A stretch of 54,483 bases of DNA, taken from the NCBI GenBank assembly GCA_016946835.1, contig JACVTC010000296.1, positions 1 through 54,483 of the forward strand. The letters are read 5' to 3'. A program made the translations under genes and the position numbers. Below the pieces are notes generated by a model. That model was not told where the DNA came from, ran no database searches, and worked only from the letters and a program-made list of their open reading frames with translations. Origin of the DNA: Neocallimastix lanati (nom. inval.) (Eukaryota > Neocallimastigomycota > Neocallimastigomycetes > Neocallimastigales > Neocallimastigaceae). Shown here piece after piece: positions 38,933-48,889 of the stretch (position 1 is its first letter; every line of letters starts with the position of its first letter).

Positions 38933-39942
38933 AAAGAAATTGATAATTTTTAAAAAAAATTTGAATAAAACAAAATTAATATTAAATGCTAAAATAGTAA
39001 AAGATTTTTTTAAAAATTTAAATTCTTGTTTTTTTTTTTTAAAATAGAAAAATTTATTTATTTGTAATTAATATTTTTATTTTAAAATAAAAAATAAATT
39101 AAATAATATTAATAATAATTTTTAAAATAAAAAAACTTTTTTCTTAAAGATATTTATTCTCTAAAAAATCTAAATTAAATTTTTTTAATATAATATTTAT
39201 TATATTGATTTAAAATTTAATTTTTTTTTTTTAGGCATGAATAAGTCAAATAATAATTTATATTATGGATCATAAATTTATTTTTCTTTAAACAAAAAAA
39301 AATTTAATTTATTGCTATAAATTTATTTAATAGTTACACAATATATAATCAAATAATTTTAGTTTTTTTGAATTTGTTAAGATATACTCTCAATATATAT
39401 ATATTTTTATATACAATTTTTTTTTTAAAAAACATAATACATTAAATAATTATAATATTTTTCAAATTGGGTAAACATTTATATTGTTATAAATGAGTTA
39501 AAGAAAAATTAATTATTAAAAGACTATTTAATATTTTTATTAAAATAAAAAAAAAATAAATAAATAAAATTAATTCAATATATATTATTTAAATAATAAT
39601 TATTTAGAAAAAAATTTATTTTAATAATAATATAAATAATAATATATAATATTACATTAATTTAAATATTTTATTTTATTTTATATTCACACTAAAACAT
39701 TGGACTGTAATGCATTATTAAATATATATTATTAATCTAGAATTATTAAAGTTTCCATATATATTTTCTATATATTATTAGCCTATTATTAAAAATATAT
39801 ATTTTAATTTAATTTCTAACCTGTATTACTAATTTTAAGTTTGTTAATATACGTTCAAATGATTCTTATTATTGCATATAATAATATATAAATTTATGTA
39901 TCAATATAATAATTTATTTTTATATAATATTTAATTTTAATC
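38516..39942. other. Long intergenic region at the cargo/core boundary
   Basis: A region of 1,427 bases, the longest gene-free stretch, between the last secreted-protein gene and RPB1. It has a long A homopolymer (about 38,900-38,930) and many T-run/A-run palindromes. I see no coding sequence, tRNA or structured island. With 18,807-19,703 it delimits the cargo block. Confidence 0.55.
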
Positions 39943-40272
39943 ATGTATTTAAAGTTTAATTTATATACAGATGAAGAATTTGAAAAGGAAACGATCCTTA
40001 TTAAAAATAAGAATGAATTAACAGATAATACAACATCATTTACTCTCAATCCTCAATTACCATGTAAACAATGTAAATCAATGATAGATTGTCCAGGACA
40101 CACGGGAAGAATACCACTTTATTACAGAATTGTTCATCCTGTATTTGTAAACATATTATGTAAAGAAATAAGTCATATTTGTCCAATTTGTAAAAAATAT
40201 GATCCTTTACATTCCACTAATAACCCCTTGTTGCGAAAAACGTGTAGTTGCTACAACATTTTCATATCATAA
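39943..40272 (+). CDS. RPB1: RNA polymerase largest subunit, N-terminal zinc-binding segment
   Basis: This 109-residue frame encodes the very N-terminus of RPB1: CKQCKSMIDCPGHTGRIPL, the standard zinc-binding CxxC and C-x-GHxG element, then HPVFVNILCKEI and a second CPICKK pair. The frame ends at TAA 40,270-40,272, but RPB1 homology carries on in the frame that overlaps it from 40,199. The switch is probably near the A5 run at about 40,237-40,241. This is one gene with a one-base break, either real or a read error. Confidence 0.9.
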   Translation: MYLKFNLYTDEEFEKETILIKNKNELTDNTTSFTLNPQLPCKQCKSMIDCPGHTGRIPLYYRIVHPVFVNILCKEISHICPICKKYDPLHSTNNPLLRKTCSCYNIFIS

Positions 40273-42103
40273 AGTTAAATCGGAGGAAGTCACATCCAAT
40301 AAATCCAAGTATTTCAAAAATTTTGAAAAAGAGTCAAAGAATATTTCAGAATATTCTTTCACTTTTGGTAGGGAAACATTATCTATCGAGCAAATGTACG
40401 AAGAAATTCGTTCTGCAAATTTTTCAAAAAATCCAGAGCTACAAAATCATTTACTTAATGTGTTTATAAAAAATATTCCAGTTTTACCAATCAATATGAG
40501 ACCATCTATTCTAGATTCTAGCAACACTACGATTCATAATAACGTAACAACATTATATCAACGTGTATTAGATCTCAACTACCAATATCACAATGGAAAT
40601 TTAATTAAGTCCGTCTATATTGTGCGTGCGTATAATTTATACAAGAAAATTTTAGGTATTCGTAGTAAAAACGATTCAGTTGAGGATGCTAATAGAAATT
40701 ATATTAAACAGATGTTATCAGGAAAAAATGGTATTTTCCGAAGTATGTGTTTAGCTAAGCGTCAAAATTTTTGTCTTCGAAGTGTTATCGTGCCAAATAT
40801 TGATATCCCTTTAGATGTAGTATTAATTCCTAAAGTCTTTACTGATTCCTTAATTCCCTATGGGTATAAAACCAATGACTTTGTTATCATCAATAGACAA
40901 CCTACACTTCAAACTACTTCAATCTTAGCCGTTCATTCTCGTCCAAGTAACTGTCGAACCATTCAGATCAATCCACTTATTGCTAATGTCTTTCAAGCGG
41001 ATTTTGACGGTGACGAAATGAACATTTTTTGGTTACCGGGTGAAGAAGCTAAAGAAGAGTTGGCCACAAAATTAAATATTGCAAATAATATCCGGTCATT
41101 TAAAAATGCTTCTATTATGATCAAATTTATACAAGATACTTTAACCGGAATTTATAATATGACACGTAATAAAGAAATTATTGATATTGATATTGTTAAA
41201 AGAATGCGCGATAAATTGGGCATTCCCGATAGTGATTGGAAAAAATTTTGTAAATACTACAAATCGCGTATGAATAGTACAGATATCCCATATGCTCACC
41301 TGTTATCTTTATTACTTCCTAGAACGCTTACTTTACATGATCATGAAGGTAATCTGATCGTAGATAAAGGAATATTACTAGGTGTAATCAGTGATAAAAA
41401 TCAAACTATTTTACTTAATGCTATTTCAAATTACGGTAATGAATTCTATTTAAAATTTATGTGGGATGTTCAACGCATGGTTCATGTATATAATCTTACT
41501 CATGTTATCACTATTTCTATTGCTGATTGTATGGTAAATGATAAATTAAGAGAATCATATCTTCCCATAACCGATAGTATCTTAAATAAAATGGATCCCA
41601 TACCTGTACTAAATCTTGACTCATTAATAGAAAATCAAAATAAATTTGAAAATTACAACGAGTTTAAGAATCAAGTTTTTCGCAAATATTGTGACCTTAC
41701 AGAATTAGTGGAATCCATCGATAATAATTTAACTAATATCATTAACAGTGGATCTAAAGGAAATGTGGATAATGTTATTCAAATATTGATGTCGGTTGGA
41801 GTTCAAGCTATTTTACCAGTTTGTTATATTAAAAGTTCCTATTCCGAAGGATTAACAGCAAAAGAATTATTTATTCATTCAAAATCTGGTCGAGCAGGTA
41901 TTATTTCTACTTCTCTTAATACATCATCTACCGGGTATTTACAAAGAGAACTTGTTAAAAGTATGGAAGATTTAGTAACCGATGAACAAGGAGTAGTTCA
42001 TAACTACTCCAATGAAGAGATATATTATTACCCATTTAGTACAAATAAGCCAGATATTGATGAAACATTTTTAGAGCATGCATTTTCTATGGCTAGTCTT
42101 TAA
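40199..42103 (+). CDS. RPB1: RNA polymerase largest subunit, catalytic part (A'-like)
   Basis: A 634-residue frame (real content from about 40,240) with the RPB1 catalytic core: LSGKNGIFRSMCLAKRQNF, then VIINRQPTLQTTS and the Mg-binding QADFDGDEMN (D268, D270, D272 in this frame). The bridge-helix/funnel region follows: SYSEGLTAKELFIHSKSGRAGIIST, then SSTGYLQRELVKSMEDL and a final YYPFSTNKPDID. It stops about where the foot region begins in Pol II and where archaeal RpoA' ends. The trigger loop and the rest are at 485-1,988 (and again from 53,773). Between the dock-like part and NRQPTL the protein is much shorter than cellular RPB1, so part of the lid/rudder region seems to be missing. Confidence 0.95.
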   Translation: MILYIPLITPCCEKRVVATTFSYHKVKSEEVTSNKSKYFKNFEKESKNISEYSFTFGRETLSIEQMYEEIRSANFSKNPELQNHLLNVFIKNIPVLPINMRPSILDSSNTTIHNNVTTLYQRVLDLNYQYHNGNLIKSVYIVRAYNLYKKILGIRSKNDSVEDANRNYIKQMLSGKNGIFRSMCLAKRQNFCLRSVIVPNIDIPLDVVLIPKVFTDSLIPYGYKTNDFVIINRQPTLQTTSILAVHSRPSNCRTIQINPLIANVFQADFDGDEMNIFWLPGEEAKEELATKLNIANNIRSFKNASIMIKFIQDTLTGIYNMTRNKEIIDIDIVKRMRDKLGIPDSDWKKFCKYYKSRMNSTDIPYAHLLSLLLPRTLTLHDHEGNLIVDKGILLGVISDKNQTILLNAISNYGNEFYLKFMWDVQRMVHVYNLTHVITISIADCMVNDKLRESYLPITDSILNKMDPIPVLNLDSLIENQNKFENYNEFKNQVFRKYCDLTELVESIDNNLTNIINSGSKGNVDNVIQILMSVGVQAILPVCYIKSSYSEGLTAKELFIHSKSGRAGIISTSLNTSSTGYLQRELVKSMEDLVTDEQGVVHNYSNEEIYYYPFSTNKPDIDETFLEHAFSMASL

Positions 42104-42761
42104 ACTAAATATAATATATAGAGACCGTCAATATGATATTACAGATATAAAAATAGGATATAATATAAAATATTTTGTTGATATCAAAAAAGGTGTAGTT
42201 TAAAGTTTTAAAAATATTTTAAATATAAAAAAAAAATTTATTACTATTACTGTATATTTGTTTTTATATTTTTTTAAAAAAACATTATATACGTTTATGA
42301 AATAGTTAATTTTTTTAAGCATCTTTTTACTTTTTTTTTTTTTAAAAAAAATCATATACATATATTAATGGAATAAACAATTATTTTTATTTTTAATAAT
42401 AAATAAATTATAGTAATTAATTTACTATTTACATAATTTTAAAATATTAAATATTAATATAAATATAATTATTATAATGATTTAAGTATAAAAATTATTG
42501 AAATGTTAAATAAAATTAAAAATTATTAAATAGAGTTTAAATTTATTATAATTTAATTTTTTTTTTATTTATAAAATTAAAATATCATAAAGAATTACAA
42601 ATGAATTTACACGTTTATACATGCTTTTAATTATTAATTTTATTTTTCATAGTTTTATACATGAATATAATTATTATTATTATTATTATATTTTTTTTTT
42701 TCAATTTTGTATATAATTTTAATTTTTATTTTATTTTAATCTTTAAATTTTTTTTTAGAAA
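42104..42761. other. Intergenic region between convergent genes
   Basis: A region of 658 bases between RPB1-N (plus) and the 290-residue gene (minus). Two strong T-run/A-run palindromes lie at about 42,270-42,283 and 42,329-42,351, the second followed by CATATACATATA. They are placed where 3' ends of both genes are expected. No gene seen. Confidence 0.5.
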
Positions 42762-43634
42762 TTATTCAGAATTAATATTCAAAGTTATATAAGATTTTGA
42801 ATTATAGTAAAAAGTATTATAATGATCATTAATAATTTTATTTATTTTATTGTAGATTACTACCGGATTATTTTCAATAATATCACTATTGCGTTTGTTA
42901 ATTTCATTAATATCATATGGAATTCCGTATTCAGAGAGAAATTCCTTGATTTTACTAAAAATAGGTTTTTCCTTAATCAAAGCAATAGACTTGAACGTCA
43001 TTTTAATGTAATACTCGGGTTGTAATTCTTCTCCATATCTACTGACTTCAACATAATGAGTTGCCATAAAATAACTGTTTTGCTTTTTATTTTTTTCGGT
43101 GGAGCAATATTGAATAACAAGTATTCCAGCACCAAAATAACTTTTAAATTCATCGAAAAATAAAATATAAGAATGTAATGATTTGTCAACCATATCAACA
43201 CTTAATGGCCATTTAGTAGACTTAGGTTCATTTTTTCTTATATCGTTGTTTTGACTGTCTTTTTGAAATATCCAATTATTACCTAGGGAAACAACAACTG
43301 CCGGATGTCCATATTTAAGAGTGGTAGCAACATTACTGATATATTGATTTAATGGTAGTTTCCCTTCTGAACGAACATGAACTCCACAATACATATGTCC
43401 CGGAATTACTTTATTATTACAAGTGGTTTTATTTCTTTTTAATCCAATACAAGTATTATTCAAACTAAGTTTGGCCATTTCGTGAATTGATGATTGGATA
43501 TCATCTTCCTTAGTTAAATTATTTAAAATATTATCTTTATTTATATTAAGGTTATAATTATTATTGAAGACTTGGACAGATTTACTACATAATATTTCGA
43601 TCACTTCGTTGTAATAATTTGTTAAATTTTCCAT
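42762..43634 (-). CDS. Hypothetical protein with a Cys3His zinc-binding motif
   Basis: A 290-residue protein of unknown function. Residues 62-86 or so form C-x9-C-x10-C-x2-H (CIGLKRNKTTC ... YCGVH), a small zinc-binding pattern of the C-x-G-x-x-K-x-G type that occurs in several large DNA virus proteins. The rest has beta-rich segments such as YFGAGILVIQYCSTE and PEYYIKMTFKSIALI, then a helical C-terminus. No signal peptide. It lies between RPB1-N and the D6/D11 helicase, so a role in transcription or DNA binding is plausible but not shown. Confidence 0.75.
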   Translation of the reverse strand: MENLTNYYNEVIEILCSKSVQVFNNNYNLNINKDNILNNLTKEDDIQSSIHEMAKLSLNNTCIGLKRNKTTCNNKVIPGHMYCGVHVRSEGKLPLNQYISNVATTLKYGHPAVVVSLGNNWIFQKDSQNNDIRKNEPKSTKWPLSVDMVDKSLHSYILFFDEFKSYFGAGILVIQYCSTEKNKKQNSYFMATHYVEVSRYGEELQPEYYIKMTFKSIALIKEKPIFSKIKEFLSEYGIPYDINEINKRNSDIIENNPVVIYNKINKIINDHYNTFYYNSKSYITLNINSE

Positions 43635-44466
43635 TATTACAAATTTAAATAGAATAATATAAACCTTATTAAAAGTAAAAAATAAAATTTAAAATTAAAT
43701 TATATTAAATTTATAAAAATAATAATGTAAGTAATTCTAAAAGTATTTATTTAACTTCTTTTATAAATGACATTTATCATTTGAAAGAGTTTTCTCATAT
43801 AAATTAAATAAAATTTTTAAAGTTTAAAGTAGATCTAAAAAAAATAAAATTTTTAAAATTTAATCTTGATCTAAAATTTAAAATTTTATACCTTTTAATT
43901 TATTTTTTGGGATGGTTGAATTTTAAATATTAGTAAATTTATATTATATATATATATTTTTTTATAGTTGGACAGATAATGTAATAATTTATCAATTTTC
44001 AATAGCATATATTATTCATTCATATACCAATAAAATTAAAAGAAAAAATTTTAATAAATTAAATATATTATTAGTACATTGAAAATATATTAATAAAATG
44101 ATTTAAAAAGTATAATATTTAATACATTTATAAACAAATATTAAGGTTTATATTTTATAAATTTATTAAAAAAAAAAAAAATATAAAAGTTAAAAGAGTA
44201 ATACATTTTTTGATATATTACATAAAAATTAGTATAATTTTAATTTTGAATAAAGTATTATTGATGTAGTAAATAAATTATTATTTTACAATTATTTAAT
44301 TTAATTTGTTAAGTAGTTTAATTACTTTATTATTAATTATATTTATTTTACATTATATAAATATATATTAATTTTTCCTTTTTGTTTTATTTTTTTTTTC
44401 TCTTTAATTTATTTACAAAAATAATAGAGTTAAATAAATTTGTATTGAGGATAGATAGAACTATAA
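43635..44466. promoter_or_regulatory. Divergent intergenic region upstream of the helicase gene
   Basis: A region of 832 bases between the 290-residue gene (minus) and the helicase (plus), so both promoters are inside. It includes two similar blocks of AGATCTAAAA/TGATCTAAAA with AAATTTTTAAA (about 43,815-43,890) and an A13 run near 44,167. The last 60 bases before the helicase (TTGTATTGAGGATAGATAGA) are less A+T-rich than usual. No gene seen. Confidence 0.4.
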
Positions 44467-47400
44467 ATGACATATCCGGATATTAATAACTTACATAGTT
44501 TAAGAGAATTTACGGAGATTTATACGAATAATCCGTTGATAGAAGAAAATGTACATATGAAAAGATACCAAATATTACCCGTAAGGTATATGTCACCGGA
44601 AAATGAAGTGGTCAACCGATTTCTAATTTATCATTCACCAGGAACCGGGAAATCATTCACCGCATTATGGATTGCATTAAAATTCATAAATGTTTATAAG
44701 AAACCTTGTATTATTCTTGTAAAAGGTAAGGAAGCTATTACGGAATTTACCAAACGTGTAAAGACTTGGTATGATTATACTTTTGAATATTATCCACACT
44801 TACCGAACGTTAAAGATTATAAAGAATTTATCAAAAAGTATATTGAATTTCGCACTTATATAACTTTCTGTAACGATATCCAAAACATTAATGATAGTAA
44901 CACTGACACCGATGGTAATGACAACAAAAGTGATCACCAACAGACAACATCTAATTCTTTTTCTTTTTATGATGAAAGATTAATTATTATTGATGAAGTT
45001 CATCATTTTCGTAACCCTACCAAAAAAAAGTTTATCTATAACAATTTAAGTTCACTTTTAAATCATATTAATAAAGGTCGAATTATATTTATGTCTGCAA
45101 CTCCGATTTTTGATAATGCAAATGAAATAACAGATCTGGTTAAATTAATTAAACCAAATTTGAATTCCACTTCATTTTTAACCCCTGAAAAACTGAAAGA
45201 AGAAATGCTTGGTCACCTGTCTTATTATGGATTAAATCCACCAAACACGACCGTGAATTATATGGGTTCATATATACCAGGTATTGAACGTTACAAAATA
45301 GTAAAAGTACCTATGCAAGGAGTTCAACTTCAAAATTATCGAAATATCCTAAAGGAACCTCAAGAGAAGAATAATATGGGAATCAATTATGTGAAAGCAA
45401 CACTTGGTGTTCTTCATTTACAAATTGATGATAATTTAACACAAGATACTAATAAAGGATCAAAAGCAAAAGGTAAATCGAATGATACCAAAAAGGGATC
45501 AAAAGCAAAAGGTAAATCGAATGATGCAAAAAAAAGATCAAAATCCAAAGTTAAATCGGATTTATCAGAATACCAATTTAGTAATGATAAGATTATTCAT
45601 AGTAACCCTCTTTTACAAGATATTATAATGCAACAATCCAAGGATATTAAAAATTATTGTTGTAAATTGTATCATTGTCTTAACGAAATAAATAAAAAGG
45701 AAAATCCAGACGGACCTGTATTTATCTATTGCAGTATCATTGAGCAAGTTGGTATTTATTACTTTTCCGCGATACTTTGTGCTATGGGCTATCATTATGT
45801 ATATAATAAAATATCTTCTAATAGCCGTCATAATGATGAGACATCAAATTTTTCCAATTTAGAAAGTAAAGTGGATAGGAAAGGCAAAGGGATCGATCGT
45901 TTTCTTCCTCATCATTTTTCTTCTTTTCATGATGGTGATGTTGATGATGATAACGAATTCGCTGAACTAAAGGAAATTCGAAAAGAAAGAGAGGATAAAT
46001 TTTGGAATTTTACATTTATTACTGGAGATAAAAAGCTCTGTCCAAATATGATGGAACGTTTAGATATGTTTAATGATTCAAGTAATCAAAATGGATCAAA
46101 GATAAAGGTTCTTCTAGGAAGTGACATAGTATCGGAAAGTGTTGATATTATGAATGTCCGACAATTACACATATTAACACCGCATTGGAATTATGAGAAA
46201 ATAAATCAAATTATTGGCCGTATTCGACGCGTCGGTTCACATGATTCTCTTCCTGAAAATCAACGATTCGTCAATGTTTATTTGTACATGGCATGTGATG
46301 ACGAAGTAGAGTGTTCCGATTCATATCAGTATAGTGTGGACTATCGCAAGTATATTTTATGTGAAAATAAATATAAAGATGCGTTAAAATTTAATCAAGC
46401 ATTAAAAAATGCTTCTATAGAATTTTTGATTCATGCTCCTTTTAACTTAAATGATTCTCAAAACACTAACGGTCTCTCTACTAAAGAACAGAATAAACCT
46501 TTTGATATTGAATCAAGCCTGAGTGAAAGTAGAGCAATGACCAATACTAGTATAGCTATAGATGCTAATATTCATGGAGAGACTTCTACATTCAAAGATA
46601 TTAATGGAAATGAGATAATTGGCAATACAAGTATCGTTCCATATTTACATTATTCTTCAGTATACTTAGATAAACTTTTACCATTATGTATGATCGAAAT
46701 AAATAAAAAGTTAAGTACATTCTTTTCAGAGAACAATTGTATTAGAATTATGGATCTTATGGATAGAATTCCTGTCATTAACCTATTCGTTTTACCAAAA
46801 TTAATAGAATATATTAATAGTAATAATATTGTGATAGCTGGTGGTATTTTAAGATATTCTGACGGAATGATTTATCGTAAAATTATATCCAATTATCGTT
46901 TAAATTATAGGAATGCTTATTTTGGAAAATTACTTCGCCAAAATCTTCCATTTTATAATAATAATAGAAGTAGGCGAATGAACGAACAGTTATCCTACTT
47001 TATTCACGCAAAGGTTGATATTAAAAGCGAAGAAATAGTGTCTTTAAACAATAAATTACAAAATGCTAATATGACCAGAGAAGCATATAATCAAATTATT
47101 AAATATTCTCATACTGAAAAATTGTTTATATTAAGATATGCTCTACGTCAAAATTTATTCAATATCACTAAATTATTTTATCCTTATTGGAAAAAAATCG
47201 ATAATTTCGTTTATATATCATATTTTTCAACTATTACAACTTCATCTTATGCTAGTAATAAAAAAAAGTCAGAGAAGGATTTTAGTACTAATATTATTTA
47301 TGCAAATTTTAATTTTCGAGAATGGAGGTTGGTAAATGATGAGCCTAATTCAGAGGATATTTCAAAACAAATGGATGATCATTATAGAATTGTAGAACGA

Positions 47401-48201
47401 AATCGAAAAAAAGATCGTTATAAATATGTCTATATATTATGTAATGATTTAACTTTAAGATATTGTGACTTGAAAAAAAATTTAAATTTTAATTTTAAAG
47501 AAGAAGAACCTTCTACTTCAAATGGTTCTACTTCAGAATGTTCTACTTCAGAATGTACTACTTCAAAATGTACTACTTCAAAATGTACTACTTCAAAATG
47601 TACTACTTCAAAATGTTCATCATCAAAATGTTCTACTTCAAAATGTTCATCATCAAAATGTTCTACTTCAAAATGTTCATCATCAAAATGTTCATCATCA
47701 AAATGTTCTACTTCAAAATGTTCATCATCAAAATGTTCATCATCAAAATGTTCTACTTCAGAATGCTCTACTTCAGAATGTTCTACTTCAGATTCGGATT
47801 CTATTAATTATCGTGAAATTAATCGTGGTTGTAATATTGAAACTTTTTATATAAAGGAAGAACTTTTGGAAAAGCTCATCTACTCAATATGTTATGACGA
47901 TATGGAAAAAAAATTGTCATCTATTCGTATTCCAAACTATAAAGTAATTTCTGAAAAAGATATGGAAAATTTTTATAAAGAAGAAAACAATAAAGATAAA
48001 TATAAAGAAATTAAAAAACATATTTTAAGCGTTGTCACTCAAAACGATATTCCTAAATATTGTAAAGAAAGACCACATCAAGCTTTTTTGTTGCATGAAT
48101 TATTATCAAAATTTTCAGAAAAAATTAAAGATAGTAGAAATGAAATGATAGAATTATGGGAAAAATATTTATTTGATTATGATCTTATTATTATTTTATA
48201 A
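44467..48201 (+). CDS. D6/D11-type SF2 helicase (early transcription factor/NPH-I-like)
   Basis: A 1,244-residue protein. Its N-terminal half is a superfamily-2 ATPase: KRYQILPVRYM before Walker A YHSPGTGKS (about residue 56), DEVHHF (about residue 176), the motif III-like MSATPIFDN, and motif VI QIIGRIRRVGSHD (about residue 580). This pattern fits NCLDV D6/D11 helicases that act in transcription initiation or termination. A Lys/Ser-rich repeat insertion (GSKAKGKSND units, about residues 337-360) sits between the two RecA-like domains. The C-terminal half is long, with a 17-fold Cys pentapeptide array at residues 1021-1105. With the RNA polymerase, capping enzyme and TFIIS-like protein it completes a viral-type transcription set. 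Confidence 0.92.
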   Translation: MTYPDINNLHSLREFTEIYTNNPLIEENVHMKRYQILPVRYMSPENEVVNRFLIYHSPGTGKSFTALWIALKFINVYKKPCIILVKGKEAITEFTKRVKTWYDYTFEYYPHLPNVKDYKEFIKKYIEFRTYITFCNDIQNINDSNTDTDGNDNKSDHQQTTSNSFSFYDERLIIIDEVHHFRNPTKKKFIYNNLSSLLNHINKGRIIFMSATPIFDNANEITDLVKLIKPNLNSTSFLTPEKLKEEMLGHLSYYGLNPPNTTVNYMGSYIPGIERYKIVKVPMQGVQLQNYRNILKEPQEKNNMGINYVKATLGVLHLQIDDNLTQDTNKGSKAKGKSNDTKKGSKAKGKSNDAKKRSKSKVKSDLSEYQFSNDKIIHSNPLLQDIIMQQSKDIKNYCCKLYHCLNEINKKENPDGPVFIYCSIIEQVGIYYFSAILCAMGYHYVYNKISSNSRHNDETSNFSNLESKVDRKGKGIDRFLPHHFSSFHDGDVDDDNEFAELKEIRKEREDKFWNFTFITGDKKLCPNMMERLDMFNDSSNQNGSKIKVLLGSDIVSESVDIMNVRQLHILTPHWNYEKINQIIGRIRRVGSHDSLPENQRFVNVYLYMACDDEVECSDSYQYSVDYRKYILCENKYKDALKFNQALKNASIEFLIHAPFNLNDSQNTNGLSTKEQNKPFDIESSLSESRAMTNTSIAIDANIHGETSTFKDINGNEIIGNTSIVPYLHYSSVYLDKLLPLCMIEINKKLSTFFSENNCIRIMDLMDRIPVINLFVLPKLIEYINSNNIVIAGGILRYSDGMIYRKIISNYRLNYRNAYFGKLLRQNLPFYNNNRSRRMNEQLSYFIHAKVDIKSEEIVSLNNKLQNANMTREAYNQIIKYSHTEKLFILRYALRQNLFNITKLFYPYWKKIDNFVYISYFSTITTSSYASNKKKSEKDFSTNIIYANFNFREWRLVNDEPNSEDISKQMDDHYRIVERNRKKDRYKYVYILCNDLTLRYCDLKKNLNFNFKEEEPSTSNGSTSECSTSECTTSKCTTSKCTTSKCTTSKCSSSKCSTSKCSSSKCSTSKCSSSKCSSSKCSTSKCSSSKCSSSKCSTSECSTSECSTSDSDSINYREINRGCNIETFYIKEELLEKLIYSICYDDMEKKLSSIRIPNYKVISEKDMENFYKEENNKDKYKEIKKHILSVVTQNDIPKYCKERPHQAFLLHELLSKFSEKIKDSRNEMIELWEKYLFDYDLIIIL
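47527..47781 (+). repeat. 15-base tandem repeat encoding 17 Cys-ending pentapeptides
   Basis: Seventeen consecutive 15-base units encode (S/T)(T/S)S(K/E)C with no interruption of frame. STSKC and SSSKC variants are interspersed in the middle and STSEC units lie at both ends. It yields a Cys every fifth residue in the C-terminal region of the helicase. The high similarity of units indicates recent expansion. Confidence 0.95.
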
Positions 48202-48889
48202 ATGAATAAACCTTTAATTATTTTTAGTATAGTTAATATATATATTGTAAATAAATTTTATATAAATTAAAATAATAATATATTTAAATAATTGCAAAAA
48301 TAAAAAAATATTTTAAATTAAAATTTTATATATAGGTATATGAATAAATAGTATATTAAAATTAAATATTAAATATTAATTATATAAGAGATTATTATTA
48401 TATTTGAAAAATTAAATGTAAATATTTTATATAATATATAGTATTTTTTTAAAAATAAAAATTAATTGATAATTTTATATTCCTTTTTACTTTTTTTTTT
48501 TTTTTAAATAAATAAAAAAAAATTAAATATATTTATCTGTACATTGAAAAATATATATATATATATTTTTTTAAAAAAATTAATATCCAAATATATTTAA
48601 TGTAATTATTATTATATATCGTTATTCATTACGTGTTTTAATATAATTTTATATATAAATATATATATAATATTATTTTATTAAATAATTATATTATATT
48701 ATATTTTATTTTATTATATTATATTTTATGGTTATACTACATTAATATTATTATATAAATATAAATTATTATTATTAATAATTTTAATTATGTTATTACT
48801 AAAGTATATTTAAATGAAATTACAGCATTAAAATTGTCAGATTTTTACTATAAACATATAAATATATAAATATATATATACATATATAT
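48202..48889. other. Intergenic region between convergent genes
   Basis: A region of 688 bases of A+T-rich sequence, with TATATATATATTTTTTTAAAAAAA-like palindromes near 48,550-48,580 and ATTTTATTTTATTATATT-like repeats near 48,690-48,730. Both flanking genes end here. No gene seen. Confidence 0.5.

Noticed and set aside
47522-47854. Repetitive frames over the Cys-pentapeptide array in other phases
   Set aside because: A 15-base tandem repeat keeps all phases open; only the helicase frame connects to conserved sequence.
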